From NCBI RefSeq assembly GCF_000981035.1, contig NZ_LAYJ01000061.1, positions 1 to 40,113 of the forward strand: a DNA stretch of 40,113 nucleotides, in the 5' to 3' direction. The DNA comes from Christensenella hongkongensis (GTDB taxonomy: Bacteria > Bacillota > Clostridia > Christensenellales > Christensenellaceae). The notes beneath the pieces were generated by a model. That model saw only the letters and a program-made list of their open reading frames with translations, searched no databases and was not told where the DNA came from. The translations under genes were made by a program, and so were the position numbers. Positions 1-8,271 of the stretch are shown here, piece after piece. How positions within the stretch are numbered: the first letter of the stretch is position 1; every line of letters begins with the position of its first letter.

Positions 1-244
1 AGCCTATACCATTTTGGAAAGAAAAGATACATAATAGTCAAGACGGCAACAATCAGAAGTTATGGAGGGTAACAATGGAATATAGTAAGGAAGATTTAAT
101 GGAAGCAAAAAGGCAAATTTTGGGAGTGGGAGAGAACATGGGAACAGAGGAAAGCAAAAAGATCTGGGAGAAAAACGCACAATTTTGGGATGATGCAATG
201 GGTGACGAATCCAATGAATTTCACAGAGAGGTAGTACGTCCCAA
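1..244. repeat. Left copy of 244-bp near-identical terminal direct repeat
   Basis: Bases 1-244 match 39870-40113 in the same orientation with two differences (G195 versus A40064; T203 versus A40072). The repeat covers the methyltransferase ribosome site and its first 56-57 codons. The first difference changes codon 41 from Ala to Thr and the second is silent. The match starts at base 1 and runs to the last base, so its true extent is unknown. It may be the overlap of a circular molecule or part of a tandem copy. Confidence 0.95.
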
Positions 245-842
245 AGTAACGGAACTTCTCTCTCCTGATCCTTCGGATTACATTTTGGATATTGCGTGCG
301 GCAATGGAAATTATTCTTCGTATCTTGCACAGAGAGGCGCTTCGGTCGTCGCTTTTGATTACAGCAAAAAAATGATAGAATTGGCTAAAAGACGGCGATC
401 ACAATATGCAAAACAAATTGAGTTTTGCGTAGCGGATGCGACCAATAGAGAAAGCTTATTAGGATTAAAAAGAAATCGAGCCTTTACGAAAGCAGTTTCT
501 AATATGGCAATTATGGATATTACGGATATTGAACCGCTTTTTATGGCTGTTTATGAACTATTGGAGGAAAACGGGATTTTTGTCTTTGCAACGCAGCACC
601 CTTGTTTTATCACATTGACTGAAAAATATATGACACCGCACAGTTACTATGATATAGCGATCGAAGGGCAGCCGGAGGAGCAGATTTATTATCATCGTTC
701 CATACAAGATATTTTTAACCTTTGTTTCAGAGCTGGATTTGTCATTGATGGATTTTATGAAGAATGTTTCAAAAACAATAAAGAAATTCCTATGGTAATG
801 ATAGTAAGGCTTAAAAAGGTAAAACGTGATAGCTTAAAATAA
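75..842 (+). CDS. Class I SAM-dependent methyltransferase
   Basis: 255 residues. The Rossmann SAM-binding motif I reads DIACGNGNYSS (about residues 72-82), followed by an acidic strand end in VVAFDYS and a D-A-T motif near residue 120, the usual class I order. The substrate cannot be read from the sequence; the lack of the NPPY motif argues against an N6-adenine DNA methylase. A small-molecule or toxin-modifying role is possible but not shown. The ATG at 75 follows GGAGG at 64-68. A second gene copy begins at 39944. The gene sits between the tet cargo and the mobilization genes in the presumed circular map and is probably cargo of the inserted module. Confidence 0.85.
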   Translation: MEYSKEDLMEAKRQILGVGENMGTEESKKIWEKNAQFWDDAMGDESNEFHREVVRPKVTELLSPDPSDYILDIACGNGNYSSYLAQRGASVVAFDYSKKMIELAKRRRSQYAKQIEFCVADATNRESLLGLKRNRAFTKAVSNMAIMDITDIEPLFMAVYELLEENGIFVFATQHPCFITLTEKYMTPHSYYDIAIEGQPEEQIYYHRSIQDIFNLCFRAGFVIDGFYEECFKNNKEIPMVMIVRLKKVKRDSLK

Positions 843-882
843 ATTCAAGTTTGCCGGATAAATAGCAAACCCGGCCGAGCCA

Positions 883-921
883 GTCAACGGTCAAGATGAA
901 CGGGCTTCGCCCGCCGTTGAC
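883..921. other. Intergenic inverted repeat upstream of the sigma-like gene
   Basis: GTCAACGG (883-890) pairs with CCGTTGAC (914-921), and a second small hairpin GGGCTTCGCCC lies inside (902-912). No T-run follows, so it is not a typical intrinsic terminator. It lies in the 200-bp leader before the sigma-like gene and could be an RNA structure or protein site. The rest of 843-1046 shows no gene. Confidence 0.5.
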
Positions 922-1046
922 AGCCCCGCCCGGTTTTGCAGTTAGGCAGTCAAGGAGCGACAGCCTAAAGTGCTGCCGCCCCTTACTATCATAAAAAGCA
1001 ACTACTAACCAGCCACAGCCCTTTTGGGAGGAAAGGGGGATTTTCC

Positions 1047-1493
1047 ATGACCTGTACAGAAGAATATCGGGAACATATCGAGTACACTTTCCATGCCTTT
1101 TGCAAAGTCGTTATCCGAAATGCAACGATCAACGCAGCGAGGACACGGAGCAGGAAGCACAAAAGAGAAATATCCCTTGAATACCTCACAGACGAAAAGC
1201 ACTACCCTTTAGGCACGACAGATGAATATTTCCAAGCCCCGGAGCCGGACGAGGAATACATACTTACCCTTTGCGGCGATACGGTCATTTTCAGCAGCGG
1301 TTTACTTGCGGAAGCCCTGTCACGGCTGGACGAACGGGAGCGGGAAATGATTTACCTGTCCTTTTTCAAGCGTATTCCACAGCACGAAATTGGCAGACAG
1401 TACGGGCGCAGCCGCAGCACAGCGGGCTACCATATCCGAAAAGCCCTACGGCAGCTCCAAGCGGAAATGGAGGGAATGGCATATGAGAAATAA
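1047..1493 (+). CDS. Sigma-70-like regulator of the mobile element (Tn916 Orf7 type)
   Basis: 148 residues. The C-terminal part (about 105-145) resembles sigma region 4: LSRLDEREREMIYLSFF, then PQHEIGRQYGRSRSTAGYHIRKAL, a helix-turn-helix. The N-terminal part matches the layout of the short ECF-like sigma factors in Tn916/Tn1549-family elements, which switch on element genes. The start at 1047 follows AAAGGGGG about 8 bases upstream. Its end overlaps the next gene by 11 bases, so the two are translationally linked. A 37-bp relic of a related gene lies at 39810-39846, on the other side of the methyltransferase. Confidence 0.8.
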   Translation: MTCTEEYREHIEYTFHAFCKVVIRNATINAARTRSRKHKREISLEYLTDEKHYPLGTTDEYFQAPEPDEEYILTLCGDTVIFSSGLLAEALSRLDEREREMIYLSFFKRIPQHEIGRQYGRSRSTAGYHIRKALRQLQAEMEGMAYEK

Positions 1494-1686
1494 TAGGCTT
1501 CTCCCCTATGAAACAATCGTCCAAGCCGCCAGCGGGGAGCCGGAAGCGGTGGGAACTGTATTGCAGTATTACCGCCGCCGCATACAATGTGCCGCCCGTG
1601 TGAATGGACGGGTAGACCAAGATACAGAGGACTACATCACCCAGACGCTTCTCACAGCTATTTTCAAGTTCCGCTTTGGGAGATAG
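1483..1686 (+). CDS. Small HTH element regulator (Tn916 Orf8-like)
   Basis: 67 residues beginning MRNNRLLPYETIVQAASGEP. The pattern 'pyetI..A..Ge..A...vl..Y' with a C-terminal 'tkLl.AifkFr' is the short helix-turn-helix partner found after sigma-like genes in Tn916-type elements. The ATG at 1483 overlaps the end of the sigma-like gene. The pair is followed directly by an intrinsic terminator, so they form a two-gene operon. Function beyond regulation of element excision or transfer is inferred from the family. Confidence 0.75.
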   Translation: MRNNRLLPYETIVQAASGEPEAVGTVLQYYRRRIQCAARVNGRVDQDTEDYITQTLLTAIFKFRFGR

Positions 1687-1733
1687 CCCTACCGCCTACA
1701 ACTGAATAACCGCCGCTTCGCCGGCAACCAGAA

Positions 1734-1770
1734 AGCAGTAAATCTATTCAACAGATTTGCTGCTTTTTTT
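1734..1770 (+). terminator. Intrinsic terminator after the sigma/HTH pair
   Basis: AGCAGTAAATCT (1734-1745) pairs with AGATTTGCTGCT (1753-1764), a 12-bp perfect stem followed by seven T residues. It closes the 1047-1686 operon. Confidence 0.9.
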
Positions 1771-1900
1771 CGTTCCTGTTTGGCATTTTTGAAAATCCCC
1801 AGTATGAAAAAACAAAAGGGAAAATAGCCGCCGCAGTTGGCAAAATCCCTTACTTATCCGTAGAGGGTATCAAAGAAAAAAATACTGCCATTGTCCGCCT

Positions 1901-2016
1901 ATTCCGGCTTGCGTGGTGTTGTAGGGAATAGAGGGGAAATTCTAAAAATCTCCGTCCATTTTGCTTTGCGTGGTGTTGTAGGTAGTGAAAGGAAAATTTT
2001 CAAGATAAGCCGGAAT
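1901..2016. other. Candidate origin of transfer (oriT) upstream of mobC/relaxase
   Basis: This lies in the 533-bp gene-free stretch 1687-2219 before mobC. Two perfect 15-bp direct repeats GCGTGGTGTTGTAGG occur at 1911-1925 and 1968-1982, 57 bp apart. They are bracketed by a perfect 10-bp inverted repeat ATTCCGGCTT (1901-1910) and AAGCCGGAAT (2007-2016). Iterated sites and inverted repeats next to a MobC-relaxase pair are the usual form of an oriT in mobilizable elements. The nick site cannot be fixed from this sequence. The remainder to 2219 contains no ORF with a ribosome site. Confidence 0.5.
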
Positions 2017-2219
2017 AGCGGGTAGCAAAGCCCTTTTGAAACGTTTTGTTAGCGGAAAGGACGGGAGCCGGGGAACGCCGGAGTTTTTCAGAGCAAGATT
2101 CTACCGAGGTGCCAAAATTCGCTCTCCGCTTATTTTTGCCCCTGCGGGAATCTTGTTGGGGAGTGCCTTCCCCAAACCCTGCTATGCGCCCTGTCGGGCG
2201 AGAAAGGAGGTCACAGACC

Positions 2220-2618
2220 ATGCGAAAGAAATACAATACGCCCCACCGCCGTCATGTGGTAAAGACCCGCATGACCGATGAAGAATACGCCGACTTCACC
2301 GGGCGGCTGGCGGCTTATGAAATCAGCCAGTCCGAGTTTATCCGGCAAGCCATACGGAAAGCGACCATACGCCCCATTGTCACCGTTTCCCCGGTCAATG
2401 ACGGGCTGCTTGCCGCCCTCTCCAAGCTCACGGCAGAGTACGGGAAAATCGGCGGCAACTTAAACCAGATTGCCCGGAGCCTGAACGAATACGGAAGCCC
2501 CTACCGGGGGCTGGAAAAGGAAGTGCGGGGAGCCGCCGCCGACCTTGCCGCCTTGAAGTTTGAAGTCTTGCAGAAAGTAGGTGAAGCCGTTGGCGATACT
2601 CAAACATATCAGCTCTAA
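2220..2618 (+). CDS. mobC: MobC-family relaxosome accessory protein
   Basis: 132 residues. The N-terminal RMTDEEYADFTGRLAAYEISQSEFIRQAI is a ribbon-helix-helix DNA-binding domain. The middle has the MobC signature 'L..i..NlNQIAR.lN' (GGNLNQIARSLNEYG). MobC proteins bind oriT and help the relaxase open the strands. The ATG at 2220 has AAAGGAGG 8-10 bases upstream. The open frame extends further upstream to 2046, but that part reads through the intergenic region and is not supported. It overlaps the relaxase start, typical of coupled mob genes. Confidence 0.9.
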   Translation: MRKKYNTPHRRHVVKTRMTDEEYADFTGRLAAYEISQSEFIRQAIRKATIRPIVTVSPVNDGLLAALSKLTAEYGKIGGNLNQIARSLNEYGSPYRGLEKEVRGAAADLAALKFEVLQKVGEAVGDTQTYQL

Positions 2619-4212
2619 AAATGCCAACTACGGGGACGCTGAAAAATACCTCACATTCGAGCATGACGAGTTTACCATGAAGCCCACCCTTGACGCAGAC
2701 GGGCGGCTCATACCGAGGGTAGACTACCGCATATCCTCTCTGAATTGTGGCGGGGAGGATTTTGCCGTTGCCTGTATGCGCTCCAATCTCCGCTACGGCA
2801 AGAACCAGAAACGGGAGGACGTAAAGAGCCACCACTACATCATCAGCTTTGACCCACGGGACGGCCCGGACAACGGCTTGACCGTTGATCGGGCGCAGGA
2901 GCTGGGCGAGAAGTTCTGCGCCGAGCATTTCCCCGGACACCAGGCCCTTGTCTGCACCCACCCGGACGGACACAGCCACACCGAAAATATCCATGTGCAT
3001 ATCGTCATTAACAGTCTGCGGATTGCGGAGGTTCCCATGCTGCCCCACATGGACAGGCCAGCGGACAGGAAAGCAGGCTGCAAGCACCGCTGTACGGACG
3101 CAGCTATGAACTATCTGAAAGCCGAAGTCATGGAGATGTGCCACAGCGAGGGGCTTTACCAGATAGACCTTTTGAACGGCAGCAAAGAACGCATTACCGA
3201 GCGTGAGTATTGGGCGCAGAAGAAAGGACAGGCTGCCCTTGACAGAGCCAACGCCCCTATTGCTGCGGACGGTATCGCGCCCCGGCAGACCAAGTTTGAA
3301 ACGGATAAGGCGAAGCTGCGCCGGACTATCCGGGAAGCCCTTGCCGCTGCTTCCGGCTTTGATGAGTTTGCCGCCCTGCTTCTCCGGCATGGTGTGACCG
3401 TCAAGGAGAGCCGGGGGCGGCTAAGTTACCTCACGCCGGACAGGACGAAGCCAATTACCGCCCGGAAGCTGGGGGACGATTTTGACCGGGCTGCTGTCCT
3501 CTCCGTTTTGGAGCAGAACGCCGCCAGAGCCGCCGAAAAACCCGCAGCCATAGCGGAATACCCCGGCAGTATCAAAGACCGCTTACGGACGAAAAAAGAA
3601 GCGAAAAACGCCCCGAACAATGACGCTGTACAGCGCATGGTAGACATAGCCGCCAAGCGAGCCGAGGGGAAAGGACGGGGCTATGAGAAGTGGGCGACCA
3701 TGCACAACCTCAAACAGATGTCGGCTACCCTCATGCTCTACCAGCAGTATGGCTTTTCTTCCCCGGACGAGCTGGACGCTGCCATTTCCGCAGCCAACAC
3801 CGCCACGCAGGAGAGCCTTGCCGGACTGAAAGGGCTGGAAGCCGCTATCCGGGAGAAAAAGGAATTGCAGCGCAACCTTTTGGGCTATATCGGCACGAAG
3901 CCCGCCCGTGACGGTCTGAAAGCGCAGAAATCGGAGAAAGCCCGGAGAGCCTACCGGGAACAGCACGAAAGCGATTTTATCATAGCGGACACAGCCGCCC
4001 GTTATTTCCGGGAGCATGGAATAACCAAGCTGCCAGCCAGCAAAGCCCTGCAAAGGGAGATTGAGCAGCTTACCGTCCAGAAGAACGCCGGATATAACGA
4101 CTACCGGGAGAAACGCCAGCGGGCGCAGGAGCTTCAGACAGTCAGACGCAATATCGACCAGATTTTAAGGGGCGCACCGAGCCAGCAGAAAAAGCGTGAA
4201 CAGGAGCGTTAA
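2590..4212 (+). CDS. Relaxase/mobilization nuclease (MobP type)
   Basis: 540 residues from TTG 2590, with AGGTGA 6 bases upstream; GTG 2581 is an alternative. The N-terminus MAILKHISSKNANYGDAEKYL fits relaxases of Tn1549-type elements. The metal-binding three-His motif is HSHTENIHVHIVINS (about residues 135-150). Candidate nucleophiles are Tyr residues in the NANYGDAEKYL segment. The C-terminal half is charged and helical. It nicks oriT and is led by the coupling protein into the type IV channel. It is the only relaxase in the window, and it belongs to the module inserted in maff2, not to the ICE core. Confidence 0.9.
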   Translation: MAILKHISSKNANYGDAEKYLTFEHDEFTMKPTLDADGRLIPRVDYRISSLNCGGEDFAVACMRSNLRYGKNQKREDVKSHHYIISFDPRDGPDNGLTVDRAQELGEKFCAEHFPGHQALVCTHPDGHSHTENIHVHIVINSLRIAEVPMLPHMDRPADRKAGCKHRCTDAAMNYLKAEVMEMCHSEGLYQIDLLNGSKERITEREYWAQKKGQAALDRANAPIAADGIAPRQTKFETDKAKLRRTIREALAAASGFDEFAALLLRHGVTVKESRGRLSYLTPDRTKPITARKLGDDFDRAAVLSVLEQNAARAAEKPAAIAEYPGSIKDRLRTKKEAKNAPNNDAVQRMVDIAAKRAEGKGRGYEKWATMHNLKQMSATLMLYQQYGFSSPDELDAAISAANTATQESLAGLKGLEAAIREKKELQRNLLGYIGTKPARDGLKAQKSEKARRAYREQHESDFIIADTAARYFREHGITKLPASKALQREIEQLTVQKNAGYNDYREKRQRAQELQTVRRNIDQILRGAPSQQKKREQER

Positions 4213-4221
4213 AGACCGCCC

Positions 4222-4335
4222 CGAAATGATACCGAAACCCTACAAAAATACAGGTATGATATGAACCCTTACCGCAATACTCCCCGACTTCCAAACGGGG
4301 CTTACAGGGCAGAAAAAGCCCGAAAATGATACCGA
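4222..4335. repeat. Short direct repeat downstream of the relaxase
   Basis: In the gap between relaxase and the next gene, CGAAATGATACCGA (4222-4235) recurs as CGAAAATGATACCGA (4321-4335) about 100 bp away, each followed by an A/C-rich tail ending in TACA(A/G)AAA. Its role is unknown; it could be a protein-binding iteron or a remnant of local duplication. No gene is seen in 4213-4398. Confidence 0.45.
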
Positions 4336-4398
4336 GAACATACAGAAAATGCCCCCTATCCCGCTACACCGATAGGAACGGCAGAAAGGAGCTTACCA

Positions 4399-4590
4399 TT
4401 GCCGAGAATGAGCAAGAAGCGGCGGCTGGAATGGTCTTTCTTCCTCAACCACCGCAACCGTATCACTTACAACGACCTATGCCGGGGCTGCACCCGTGAC
4501 TGCAAACAGAGCTTCCGGGCGGTTATCATACTATGCCCTCGCTATTATTCCAAACGCTGGAAAAAGGAGGACGCAGCCTATGGCAGATAA
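4399..4590 (+). CDS. Small Cys-containing hypothetical protein
   Basis: 63 residues starting from TTG 4399, preceded by AGAAAGGAG with 9-base spacing. It is basic, with a cysteine cluster LCRGCTRDCKQ in the middle that could bind metal, and RR/KR-rich ends. It overlaps the start of the replisome organizer gene by 11 bases, which supports translation. Similar short ORFs sit between relaxase and replisome-organizer genes in related Firmicute elements as I recall them. No function can be assigned. Confidence 0.6.
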   Translation: MPRMSKKRRLEWSFFLNHRNRITYNDLCRGCTRDCKQSFRAVIILCPRYYSKRWKKEDAAYGR

Positions 4591-5338
4591 CCGCAAATAT
4601 TACTACCTCAAGCTGAAAGAGAGCTATTTTGACGATGATGCAATCGTTCTGCTGGAAAGTATGCAGGACGGCGTTATCTATTCCAACATTCTCTTGAAGC
4701 TGTACTTGAAATCGCTGAAAAACGGCGGGAAATTGCAGCTTGACGAGAATATCCCCTACACCGCCCAGATGATTGCGACCATTACCCGCCAGCAGGTAGG
4801 TACCGTAGAGAGAGCTTTGAAAATCTTTATGAAGCTGGGGCTTGTGGAGCCTTTGCCAAGCGGCGCACTCTACATGAGCAACATTGAGCTTTTAATCGGC
4901 CAGTCCTCTACCGAGGGGGAGCGCAAGCGCAGGGCGCGGCTGGCTTTGCAGGAACAAAAAGCCCTGCCGCAGACAGGGGCGGACAAATGTCCACCATATC
5001 GAGCGGACATTTGTCCACCAGAGATAGAGATAGAGAAAGAGATAGATATAGAAATAGAAAAAGAGAGAGAGTTAGAAACGGGACACCCCGCCCCCGCCGC
5101 CTATGGCAGATACCACAATGTCATTCTTTCCGATACGGAGCTTGACGGGCTGAAAACAGAGCTTCCCGGCAAGTGGGAGTATTACATTGACCGCCTATCC
5201 TGCCATATCGCTTCCAGCGGGAGGAAATACAAGAGCCATGCAGCCACGATTTTCAAGTGGGCGCAGGAGGACGCAGCCAAGAAAGCCCCGAAAAAGGGCA
5301 TACCCGATTATACCTGTAAGGAGGGCGAGAGCTTATGA
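4580..5338 (+). CDS. Phage-type replisome organizer (N-terminal domain) protein
   Basis: 252 residues. The N-terminal 120 residues (YYYLKLKESYFDDDAIVLLES, then a winged-helix part ending GLVEPLPSGALYMSN) match the phage replisome organizer N-terminal family, which binds an origin and recruits the helicase loader. A linker of alternating Glu/Ile/Lys (EIEIEKEIDIEIEKEREL) follows. The C-terminal part (about 205-245) resembles a DnaD-like tail (WEYYIDRLSCHIASSGRKYKSHAATIFKW). The ATG at 4580 follows AAAGGAGG. It overlaps the DnaC-like gene by ATGA, so both likely act together to replicate the excised element. Confidence 0.85.
   Translation: MADNRKYYYLKLKESYFDDDAIVLLESMQDGVIYSNILLKLYLKSLKNGGKLQLDENIPYTAQMIATITRQQVGTVERALKIFMKLGLVEPLPSGALYMSNIELLIGQSSTEGERKRRARLALQEQKALPQTGADKCPPYRADICPPEIEIEKEIDIEIEKERELETGHPAPAAYGRYHNVILSDTELDGLKTELPGKWEYYIDRLSCHIASSGRKYKSHAATIFKWAQEDAAKKAPKKGIPDYTCKEGESL
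5021..5075. repeat. Purine-rich GAGATA/GAAATA tract inside the replisome organizer gene
   Basis: A run of GAGATAGAGATAGAGAAAG-type hexamers encodes the alternating acidic/hydrophobic linker. It is in frame and uninterrupted. Such tracts can slip in replication and may let the linker length vary between copies. Confidence 0.7.
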
Positions 5339-6192
5339 CGAATGGATTTGATGAAATGATTTTGAATATGACCGACACCACGCCGGAGCCGGAGGACTAC
5401 ACCGGCGAGGACGGGCTTTTATACTGCGGGAAGTGCCACAAGCCCAAAGAGGGCTATTTCCCCAAAGAAACCGCCGCATGGCTGGGGCGTGACCGCCACC
5501 CGGCAGAATGTGACTGCCAGCGGGCAGAGCGTGAGGAACGGGAAGCCGCAGAGAAACAGCGCAGTCACCTTGAAACTGTCGAGCGGTTGAAGCGGCGGGG
5601 CTTTACAGACCCGGCTATGCAGGGCTGGACGTTTGAGAACGACAACGGCAAGTGCCCGCAAATGGAACACGCCCATTTCTATGTGGAGAACTGGGAAACC
5701 ATGAAAGAGCGCAACATTGGCTATCTGCTATGGGGCGGCGTTGGCACAGGCAAGAGCTATTTTGCGGGCTGTATCGCAAATGCCCTTATGGAGCGTGAAA
5801 TCCCCGTGTGCATGACAAACTTTGCATTGATATTGGGTGACCTTGCCGCCAGCTTTGAGGGCAGGAATGAATATATCTCCCGACTTTGCAGCTTCCCGCT
5901 GCTTATCCTTGACGATTTTGGAATGGAACGGGGAACGGAATACGGCTTAGAGCAGGTCTACAACGTGATTGACAGCCGTTACCGCAGCGGCAGGCCGCTG
6001 ATCGTCACGACTAATCTCACGCTGGAGGACTTGCAGCACCCGGAGGACACCGCCCACGCCCGCATTTATGACCGTCTGATTGAAATGTGTTCTCCTGTCC
6101 GCTTTACCGGGAGCAACTTCCGAAAAGCCACGGCGCAGGAGAAAATGGGACAACTGAAAAAGCTGATGAACAGAAAGGAGAGCCGCCTATGA
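5335..6192 (+). CDS. DnaC/IstB-like AAA+ ATPase (helicase loader)
   Basis: 285 residues. The N-terminal part carries a Zn-ribbon-like Cys set: YCGKCHKPK and, later, CDCQRAE. Walker A is GGVGTGKS (about residues 135-142). Walker B is LLILDDFGME. Sensor and arginine-finger-like segments follow (LIVTTNLTLEDL, RIYDRLIEMCSPV). These match DnaC-type helicase loaders rather than IstB of an insertion sequence, since no IS21 transposase is near. The start ATG overlaps the stop of the replisome organizer (ATGA). It probably loads the host helicase on the element origin. Confidence 0.9.
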   Translation: MTNGFDEMILNMTDTTPEPEDYTGEDGLLYCGKCHKPKEGYFPKETAAWLGRDRHPAECDCQRAEREEREAAEKQRSHLETVERLKRRGFTDPAMQGWTFENDNGKCPQMEHAHFYVENWETMKERNIGYLLWGGVGTGKSYFAGCIANALMEREIPVCMTNFALILGDLAASFEGRNEYISRLCSFPLLILDDFGMERGTEYGLEQVYNVIDSRYRSGRPLIVTTNLTLEDLQHPEDTAHARIYDRLIEMCSPVRFTGSNFRKATAQEKMGQLKKLMNRKESRL

Positions 6193-6371
6193 CCAACACC
6201 CCAAAGAATGACCGCAGCACCCGCCGCCCGGATTGCGTGACGGAAATCCGCATAGGTAATTCTGTCCTTGTCGTTTCCGGCTATTTCAAGCAGGACACCA
6301 CCGCCACCGCCGCCGATAAAATGCTGAAAGTGCTGGAAGCGGAAGCTGCTACACAAAAATCGGCAATTTGA
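6189..6371 (+). CDS. TnpW-like small transposon protein
   Basis: 60 residues, MTNTPKNDRSTRRPDCVTEI..., with the core IRIGNSVLVVSGYFKQDTTATAADKMLKVLEAE. This fits the TnpW family (transposon-encoded, first seen next to tnpX of Tn4451), small proteins of unknown biochemical role that accompany large serine recombinases. The ATG overlaps the DnaC-like stop region and has AAAGGAG upstream. It is directly followed by the recombinase. Confidence 0.8.
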   Translation: MTNTPKNDRSTRRPDCVTEIRIGNSVLVVSGYFKQDTTATAADKMLKVLEAEAATQKSAI

Positions 6372-6471
6372 CGGGACGTAAAGAAGCAGAAAGGACTGTA
6401 CAGCCAGCCCCGGCGTGTGGTATGATAGTCATACGGAATAGTGGGGCTGGCTGTCGGAAATGGAGGACACT

Positions 6472-8082
6472 ATGTTAAGACAGACCACCCGAAACCTTAT
6501 TACCGCCCTTTATCCGAGATTATCCCACGAGGACGAGCTGCAAGGTGAGAGCAATTCTATTTCAAACCAGAAGCGTATTCTTGAAACCTATGCGAAGCAG
6601 AACGGCTTTTCCAATCTGCAATGGTACACAGATGACGGTTATTCTGGGGCGAACTTCCAAAGACCCGGTTTTCAAGCCATGCTTGCGGACATTGAAGCCG
6701 GAAAAGTCGGCACCGTTATCGTCAAGGATATGTCACGGTTAGGGCGAAACTATCTGCAAGTGGGAATGTATACGGAAATGATTTTCCCACAGAAAGGCGT
6801 CCGCTTTATCGCTATCAATGACGGAGTGGACAGCGCACAGGGCGACAATGATTTTGCCCCTCTGCGGAACATTTTTAACGAATGGCTGGTGAGAGATACG
6901 AGCAAGAAAATCAAAGCAGTAAAACGGTCTAAGGGTATGAGCGGGAAGCCCGTCACGAGCAAACCCGTATACGGCTACTTTATGGACGAGGACGAAAATT
7001 TTATCATTGACGGGGAAGCCGCCCCTGTTGTGCGGCAGATTTACAGCTTGTGCCTTGCCGGGAACGGGCCGACCAAGATAGCCCGTATGCTCACAGAGCA
7101 GGAGATCCCCACGCCGGGAACGCTGGAATACCGTCGGACGGGAAGCACCCGCCGCTACCACCCCGGCTATGAGTGCAAGTGGGCGACCAATACCGTGGTA
7201 CATATCCTTGAAAACAGGGAGTACACGGGCTGTCTGGTAAACTTCAAGACGGAGAAGCCGTCCTACAAGACCAAGCACAGCGTAGAGAACCCCATTGAGA
7301 AACAGGCGATTTTCGAGAACCACCATGAGCCTATCATTGACACCCAGATGTGGGAGCGTGTGCAGGAGTTACGCAAGCAGCGCAAACGCCCGAACCGCTA
7401 TGATGAAGTGGGCTTATTCTCCGGCATACTCTTTTGTGCCGACTGCGGCAGCGTCCTTTACCAGCAGCGTTACCAGAACGCCACCCGCAAGCAGGATTGT
7501 TATATCTGCGGGAGCTACAAGAAGCGTACCCGTGACTGTACGGCGCACTTTATCCGCACCGACCTGTTGACCGCCGGAGTGACCGACAATCTGCGGAAAG
7601 TCACCAGCTATGCAGCGAAGCACGAAGCCCGGTTTATGAAGCTGCTGATCGAGCAGAACGAGGACGGGGGCAAGCGCAGGAACGCCGCAAGGAAAAAGGA
7701 GCTGGAAGCCGCCGAGAAGCGTATCAGCGAGTTATCCGCTATCTTCAAGCGGCTGTATGAGGACAGCGTGACCGGGCGCATTTCAGACGAGCGTTTCACG
7801 GAGCTGTCGGCAGACTATGAAGCCGAGCAGAAAGAACTGAAAGAGAGAGCCGCCGCTATCCGGGCAGAGCTTTCCAAAGCGCAGGAAGCCACGGTAAACG
7901 CAGAAAAGTTTATGAATGTTGTCCGCAAGTACACCAGCTTTGAAGAACTTACCCCTACCCTTTTGCGTGAGTTTGTGGAGAAAATCGTTGTGCATGAGTG
8001 CAGCTATGACGAGAACGGCACACGCAGACAGGACATTGATATTTATTACTCTTTCGTTGGCAAGGTAGACCTGCCCGAATGA
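6472..8082 (+). CDS. Large serine recombinase (TnpX/TndX-like) of the inserted module
   Basis: 536 residues from ATG 6472, with GGAGG 5 bases upstream (ATG 6460 is in frame but lacks a site). Order: resolvase catalytic domain (ALYPRLSHEDE...; SISNQK; KDMSRLGRNYLQVGMY, residues about 10-160), recombinase domain (about 185-290), zinc ribbon CADCG ... CYICGSYKKRTRDC (about 320-360), coiled coil rich in Glu/Lys (about 385-470), and a DUF4368-like tail. It excises and integrates the element by recombination at a 2-bp core. It ends about 88 bp before the maff2 junction at 8170, the usual place for a recombinase gene beside its own attachment site. Confidence 0.93.
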   Translation: MLRQTTRNLITALYPRLSHEDELQGESNSISNQKRILETYAKQNGFSNLQWYTDDGYSGANFQRPGFQAMLADIEAGKVGTVIVKDMSRLGRNYLQVGMYTEMIFPQKGVRFIAINDGVDSAQGDNDFAPLRNIFNEWLVRDTSKKIKAVKRSKGMSGKPVTSKPVYGYFMDEDENFIIDGEAAPVVRQIYSLCLAGNGPTKIARMLTEQEIPTPGTLEYRRTGSTRRYHPGYECKWATNTVVHILENREYTGCLVNFKTEKPSYKTKHSVENPIEKQAIFENHHEPIIDTQMWERVQELRKQRKRPNRYDEVGLFSGILFCADCGSVLYQQRYQNATRKQDCYICGSYKKRTRDCTAHFIRTDLLTAGVTDNLRKVTSYAAKHEARFMKLLIEQNEDGGKRRNAARKKELEAAEKRISELSAIFKRLYEDSVTGRISDERFTELSADYEAEQKELKERAAAIRAELSKAQEATVNAEKFMNVVRKYTSFEELTPTLLREFVEKIVVHECSYDENGTRRQDIDIYYSFVGKVDLPE

Positions 8083-8090
8083 CCGCCCGA

Positions 8091-8138
8091 CCTATCCGGC
8101 GCAATGCGCAAACGCCGGATAGGAACGGCAAAATTTTT
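8091..8138 (+). terminator. Hairpin after the recombinase, near the module's right end
   Basis: CCTATCCGGCG (8091-8101) pairs perfectly with CGCCGGATAGG (8113-8123). A T-run follows after nine bases (8133-8138). It probably ends recombinase transcription. The 8124-8169 stretch up to the maff2 junction holds no gene and should contain the recombinase attachment arm. Confidence 0.75.
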
Positions 8139-8169
8139 TACACTTCTACTACTTCTTTATCACACATCA

Positions 8170-8265
8170 GCAAAGTCGCAAGGGATTAAACAGCTTATGG
8201 CGGGTGGCGGTGTAATCGTTATAGGCATTACCCTTGTTCCGACGTTAGCCGGACTATTCGGGTAA
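8170..8265 (+). pseudogene. maff2 C-terminal half (VirB2/pilin-like), cut by the inserted module
   Basis: Reading from GCA 8170: A-K-S-Q-G-I-K-Q-L-M-A-G-G-G, then a hydrophobic segment IVIGITLVPTLAGLFG and stop. This is the C-terminal half of a Maff2/TrbC-like small membrane protein, which lies between VirD4 and TrbL in Tn1549-type elements. There is no native start; upstream sequence belongs to the module. The N-terminal half is at 36299-36421. Joining the two at a shared GC gives ...NDNPA-AKSQGIKQL..., an uninterrupted frame. TrbL begins 6 bases after its stop. Confidence 0.88.
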
Positions 8266-8271
8266 TCGCCT

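Noticed and set aside
883-921. Intrinsic terminator after the methyltransferase
   Set aside because: Stem is present but no T-run follows on either strand.
2046-2219. N-terminal extension of mobC
   Set aside because: The open frame continues, but the residues do not fit the MobC family and a strong ribosome site lies just before ATG 2220.
2428-3390. Long minus-strand open frame inside the relaxase gene
   Set aside because: It is a shadow of the GC-rich relaxase codons, with no ribosome site and no recognisable domain.
5335-6192. IstB of an IS21 element
   Set aside because: No IstA transposase or IS ends; the gene is coupled to a replisome organizer, which fits a DnaC-like loader.
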